Part shown: one piece after another, positions 61,780 to 64,000 of the stretch
Position numbering within the stretch: position 1 is the first letter of the stretch
Layout of the letters: every line of letters begins with the position of its first letter
NCBI RefSeq assembly: GCF_014645795.1
Contig: NZ_BMMK01000022.1
Location: 33,262 to 97,261 of the forward strand
DNA from: Longimycelium tulufanense
GTDB taxonomy: Bacteria; Actinomycetota; Actinomycetes; Mycobacteriales; Pseudonocardiaceae
Length of the DNA stretch: 64,000 nucleotides
Direction of reading: 5' to 3'
Translations under genes and position numbers: made by a program
The notes under the pieces: model-generated
Told to the model about the DNA's origin: nothing
What the model saw: only the letters and a program-made list of their open reading frames with translations
Databases searched by the model: none

Positions 61780-62388
61780 TCAGCCGGCCACCAACGTCGT
61801 CATCGCGGCATCAGCCACCTGCGCCGCCCGCTGACACAACTCGTCCTTACCCAGTGGCTGCTTCGTTCCACTCTCGCTGTAGTGCGCCCGCAGGACCTGG
61901 CCGTCTGCGACATCCACGTTGACGGTGCAGAAATCGCTGCCGACCGGGGCCCCGGGAGTACGGATCTCATACGCCGGGAACCCCTGAACCTTCAGCTCAC
62001 GCACATCACCATTCACCTGTCCAGGACCAAAGTTCTCGATCCCCATACCTGTGATGGTCGCTACCGCGGCAGAGATATCCTTGGCTTCACTGCGAATGTG
62101 GCAGGTCGGTGCGCCCTTGAAGGTAGAGTCTTCCAACTTCTGCGGCGGCCGGTCGAGCGCAAACCGCCTCTTCTGATCGTCGGTCAGCAGCGAGCACGGA
62201 TCCTTACCATCAAGCCTCACCTCGCGAGGCCGATCAGGCAGCTTCCGCTCCGGAGAAGCAGACGTGGCCTCGCTACCCTTCGTCCTCGGGGCTGGCTGGG
62301 CATCACCCGCGTTCCCCCCGGAACACCCGGCAACACCAACAGCAGCCGCCGCGGCGAACGCCGCAACCATCAGCCGCCGGTCAGGCAC
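61780..62388 (-). CDS. DUF3558-type lipoprotein (inverted pair)
   Basis: A 202-residue lipoprotein (lipobox VGVAGCSG) with GKDPCSLLTDDQKRRFAL, PTCHIRSEAKD, DFCTVNVDV and DELCQRAAQVADAAMTTL. The GTG at 62388 after ggagggg overlaps the preceding gene's stop, so it is coupled to the ESX-like gene 62381-62764. Confidence 0.83.
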   Translation of the reverse strand: MPDRRLMVAAFAAAAAVGVAGCSGGNAGDAQPAPRTKGSEATSASPERKLPDRPREVRLDGKDPCSLLTDDQKRRFALDRPPQKLEDSTFKGAPTCHIRSEAKDISAAVATITGMGIENFGPGQVNGDVRELKVQGFPAYEIRTPGAPVGSDFCTVNVDVADGQVLRAHYSESGTKQPLGKDELCQRAAQVADAAMTTLVAG

Positions 62389-62764
62389 GGCGCCCCTCCA
62401 CATCAACGGTGCTCCGCTCGTCGGCGATCCCGTACTGGCGAGCCGCCGCCTCCAACTGCTCGACAATCGCCTTGAGCTGGTCTCGGTACCCGCTGATGGC
62501 GGCCAGCGCCGACGTCGTACCCTCCAGACTCTTCCTGGTGATCTCCTGGGCCACCTCGACACTCACGTCGTCCCTGGCCATCGGCTTCATCTCCAGCTTG
62601 CCCTGTGCCTGGTACACCAGCGCCTCGACCTTGTCATACGCGGCCCGGAACAGCTTGAGGGCCTCGGCCACCTGGCCCAGCTCGAAGCGGAGCACCGGGG
62701 CCGCGCCACCGGCGGCCGGGGTGGTGGGCTGGTGACCGGTCGGACCCATCGCAGCGAAGGGCAT
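62381..62764 (-). CDS. ESX-like helical protein (inverted pair)
   Basis: A 127-residue protein. After a short Pro/Gly head it has two helices, LGQVAEALKLFRAAYDKVEA and ISGYRDQLKAIVEQLEAAAR, about 40 residues apart. gggggtt precedes the ATG at 62764. It is the counterpart of 59579-60031. Confidence 0.65.
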   Translation of the reverse strand: MPFAAMGPTGHQPTTPAAGGAAPVLRFELGQVAEALKLFRAAYDKVEALVYQAQGKLEMKPMARDDVSVEVAQEITRKSLEGTTSALAAISGYRDQLKAIVEQLEAAARQYGIADERSTVDVEGRRA

Positions 62765-63080
62765 GAGCCTGAACCCCCTAAAGTCGATATTCGGGGCCGA
62801 GACTAGCGAAGCCACCCGAACGGTTCTCACGAACCCAAAGTTTCACCTATTCAGAGCAGTTATTGCTCCCGGTCGGCGCACGACACCACCCTGACGACCA
62901 GCACCTTTCAGGGACGCGCCACCGGATACGGCGAGGCCCGCCAGACGCTCCGCAAAGCATCTGGAGGGCCTCGTTCCGGGTAGTGAACGCGGCTGAATTC
63001 GTGCGTCCCGCCGTCGAGCACACCTGCCTCGCCCCCACTACTCATTCGCCCCAGGCTCCCCCCGGCATTGTGAACCCTTC
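62765..63080. other. Gap of 316 bases
   Basis: Apart from the hairpin at 62932-62973 I see no gene or recognisable site. The left end should hold the promoter of the ESX-like/lipoprotein pair. Confidence 0.5.
62932..62973. terminator. Hairpin, probable terminator
   Basis: CGAGGCCCGCCAGA against TCTGGAGGGCCTCG (one mismatch) around a 14-base loop, downstream of the integrase fragment. Confidence 0.5.
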
Positions 63081-63440
63081 TCAACCCTCCAGGCAGCGTA
63101 CGTACAGCCGATGCCACCCACCCTGGATCACCCGCACACCGGGCAATGGCGATCCCCGCACCGTCGCCAAATGCGCGCGGAGCAGGCGCACCAGGAACGG
63201 TGGCAGGGAGATCGTGCGCGCGGATTCGGGGGTTTTGGGTGGGCCAAGCCACAGGGTGCCGTCATCGGACTCGTGCAGGGCCCCGGTGTCGGGGTCGATG
63301 ATGAGGTGGCCGGTGTCGTCGTCGAACAGCTGCAGGCGGGGGCGCTGCAGCCCGGTCAATTCGCCCCAGCGGGCACCGGTCCACGCCCCGGTGACCAACC
63401 AGCACCGCGCCCCCGGCCCCCTGCTGATTGCGATGGCGGA
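63081..63440 (-). pseudogene. Tyrosine integrase fragment
   Basis: VTGAWTGARWGELTGLQR is the Arg-box of the tyrosine recombinase catalytic domain, followed by the RTISLPPFLVRLLRAHL segment. The frame ends at 63081 before the HxxR and Tyr boxes and has no N-terminal core-binding domain. It is a remnant of an integrated element next to the window's right end. Confidence 0.75.
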
Positions 63441-63489
63441 CGAGTGTCCTTGTCGGTTTGGTTTTCAAATGTTGAGTCGGCTGGTCTGG

Positions 63490-64000
63490 CTATGTGGGAA
63501 GTGTCCAGCGTTGGTTCACATCGGCGCGACAGTCCCAGATCTGGAGGGGGAAGTCGTCGGCTGGGCTGTTGGCCTTGGCCTCCAGGCACCGTCCCGATTG
63601 CGGGTTGCGGAGCGTCCCGTCGGGTTGGGCTTGCCACGTCTGGGCGTCGGTGCCGTTGCAGTCCCACAGTTGGACCTTGGTGCCGTTGGCGGTGCCCGAT
63701 CCGGAGACATCCAGGCATTTGCCTAGCGCGCTCAGGGTGCCGTCGCGCCAGGTCCAGCGTTGTGCGTTGGTGCCGTTGCAGCCCCATAGCCCCACGCTGG
63801 TGCCGTTGGCGGTGTTGGAGCCGGCCACGTCGATGCACTTGCCGTCCATCCCGGTCACCATGCCCACGGGATAGGATGGCCCGCTTCGGATCAGGTAGTC
63901 GCTGTGGGCGATGTTCCAGTGGGTGGCCAGGTAGCTGCCGGGAGCCGGGTTGGTGTGGAAGTAGTCGTCTCCGTTGCAGTCGAGCTGGTACCTCATGCCG
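63490..64000 (-). CDS. Ricin-type lectin domain protein, partial
   Basis: The C-terminal part of a protein whose 5' end lies beyond the window. Three QxW repeats (NAQRWTW, DAQTWQA, NQRWTL) with GKCIDV/GKCLDV/GRCLEA define a ricin-B beta-trefoil that binds galactose-type sugars. The preceding segment YQLDCNGDDYFHTNPAPGS belongs to a secreted catalytic domain of unknown type. An ATG at 63996 exists, but the frame stays open to the window edge. Confidence 0.85.
   Translation of the reverse strand, partial: GMRYQLDCNGDDYFHTNPAPGSYLATHWNIAHSDYLIRSGPSYPVGMVTGMDGKCIDVAGSNTANGTSVGLWGCNGTNAQRWTWRDGTLSALGKCLDVSGSGTANGTKVQLWDCNGTDAQTWQAQPDGTLRNPQSGRCLEAKANSPADDFPLQIWDCRADVNQRWTLPT

Noticed and set aside
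1-64000. CRISPR arrays, tRNA and rRNA genes
   Set aside because: No regularly spaced repeats and no tRNA-like cloverleaf or rRNA segments noticed on either strand by eye. A covariance-model scan would be needed to exclude a tRNA at an att site.

Overview
The window is high-GC actinobacterial DNA, most likely from a member of the Pseudonocardiales. Signs of this are the GC-rich third codon positions, GTG starts with GTGA/ATGA stop-start overlaps, a WhiB-like factor, ESX/SseB-like small proteins, DUF3558-type lipoproteins, a class F sortase and an FxLD-type lanthipeptide locus. It reads as accessory DNA. I saw no rRNA, tRNA, CRISPR array or housekeeping cluster.

Layout. 1-2.4 kb: an asparagine-synthase-like ligase and a methyltransferase, then a probable junction where the start of one gene abuts a start-less Cys-rich protein remnant. 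2.4-10.9 kb: replication/mobilisation part of a conjugative element (coiled-coil/HTH protein, a 1.1 kb non-coding segment with inverted repeats, a Cys-rich protein with its own promoter and terminator, a MobF relaxase-helicase). 10.9-22 kb: a leftward type IV secretion operon (cell-wall hydrolase, coupling protein, VirB4-type ATPase, SCO6880-family protein, VirB6/TrbL-like protein, small membrane proteins, MinD-like ATPase). 22-32.1 kb: the same direction continues with three lipoproteins, a 723-residue polymorphic toxin with a C-terminal ADP-ribosyltransferase-like domain, small helical ESX-like proteins, SseB-like proteins, a DMT permease and a WhiB-like protein. 32.4-36.5 kb: HTH regulator, ImmA/IrrE-like protein, multi-TM protein and a convergent FAD oxidoreductase. 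36.5-38.1 kb: NmrA-like protein and a MarR gene broken by one stop codon.

38.2-52.7 kb is the most interesting stretch. Two three-gene modules (XRE-TPR regulator, tiny membrane protein, Cys-pair protein) face each other in mirror image. Their intergenic DNA is homologous and carries a palindrome whose arms have changed in a compensatory way. The left module heads a radical SAM / adenylate-kinase-like / NUDIX / broken PfkB / cupin operon. The right module heads a complete class I lanthipeptide operon: precursor, LanB, LanC and a PIMT-type methyltransferase. A decayed IS5-type transposase lies between the two regulators.

52.8-64 kb: class F sortase with its probable substrate; a secreted-protein gene truncated next to a large serine recombinase; a second recombinase-like protein lacking the catalytic serine; a prepilin peptidase; two inverted pairs of ESX-like protein plus lipoprotein around a CPBP protease; an integrase fragment; and a ricin-lectin protein running off the window.

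All family names come from reading translated sequence and motifs by eye. No database search was possible.
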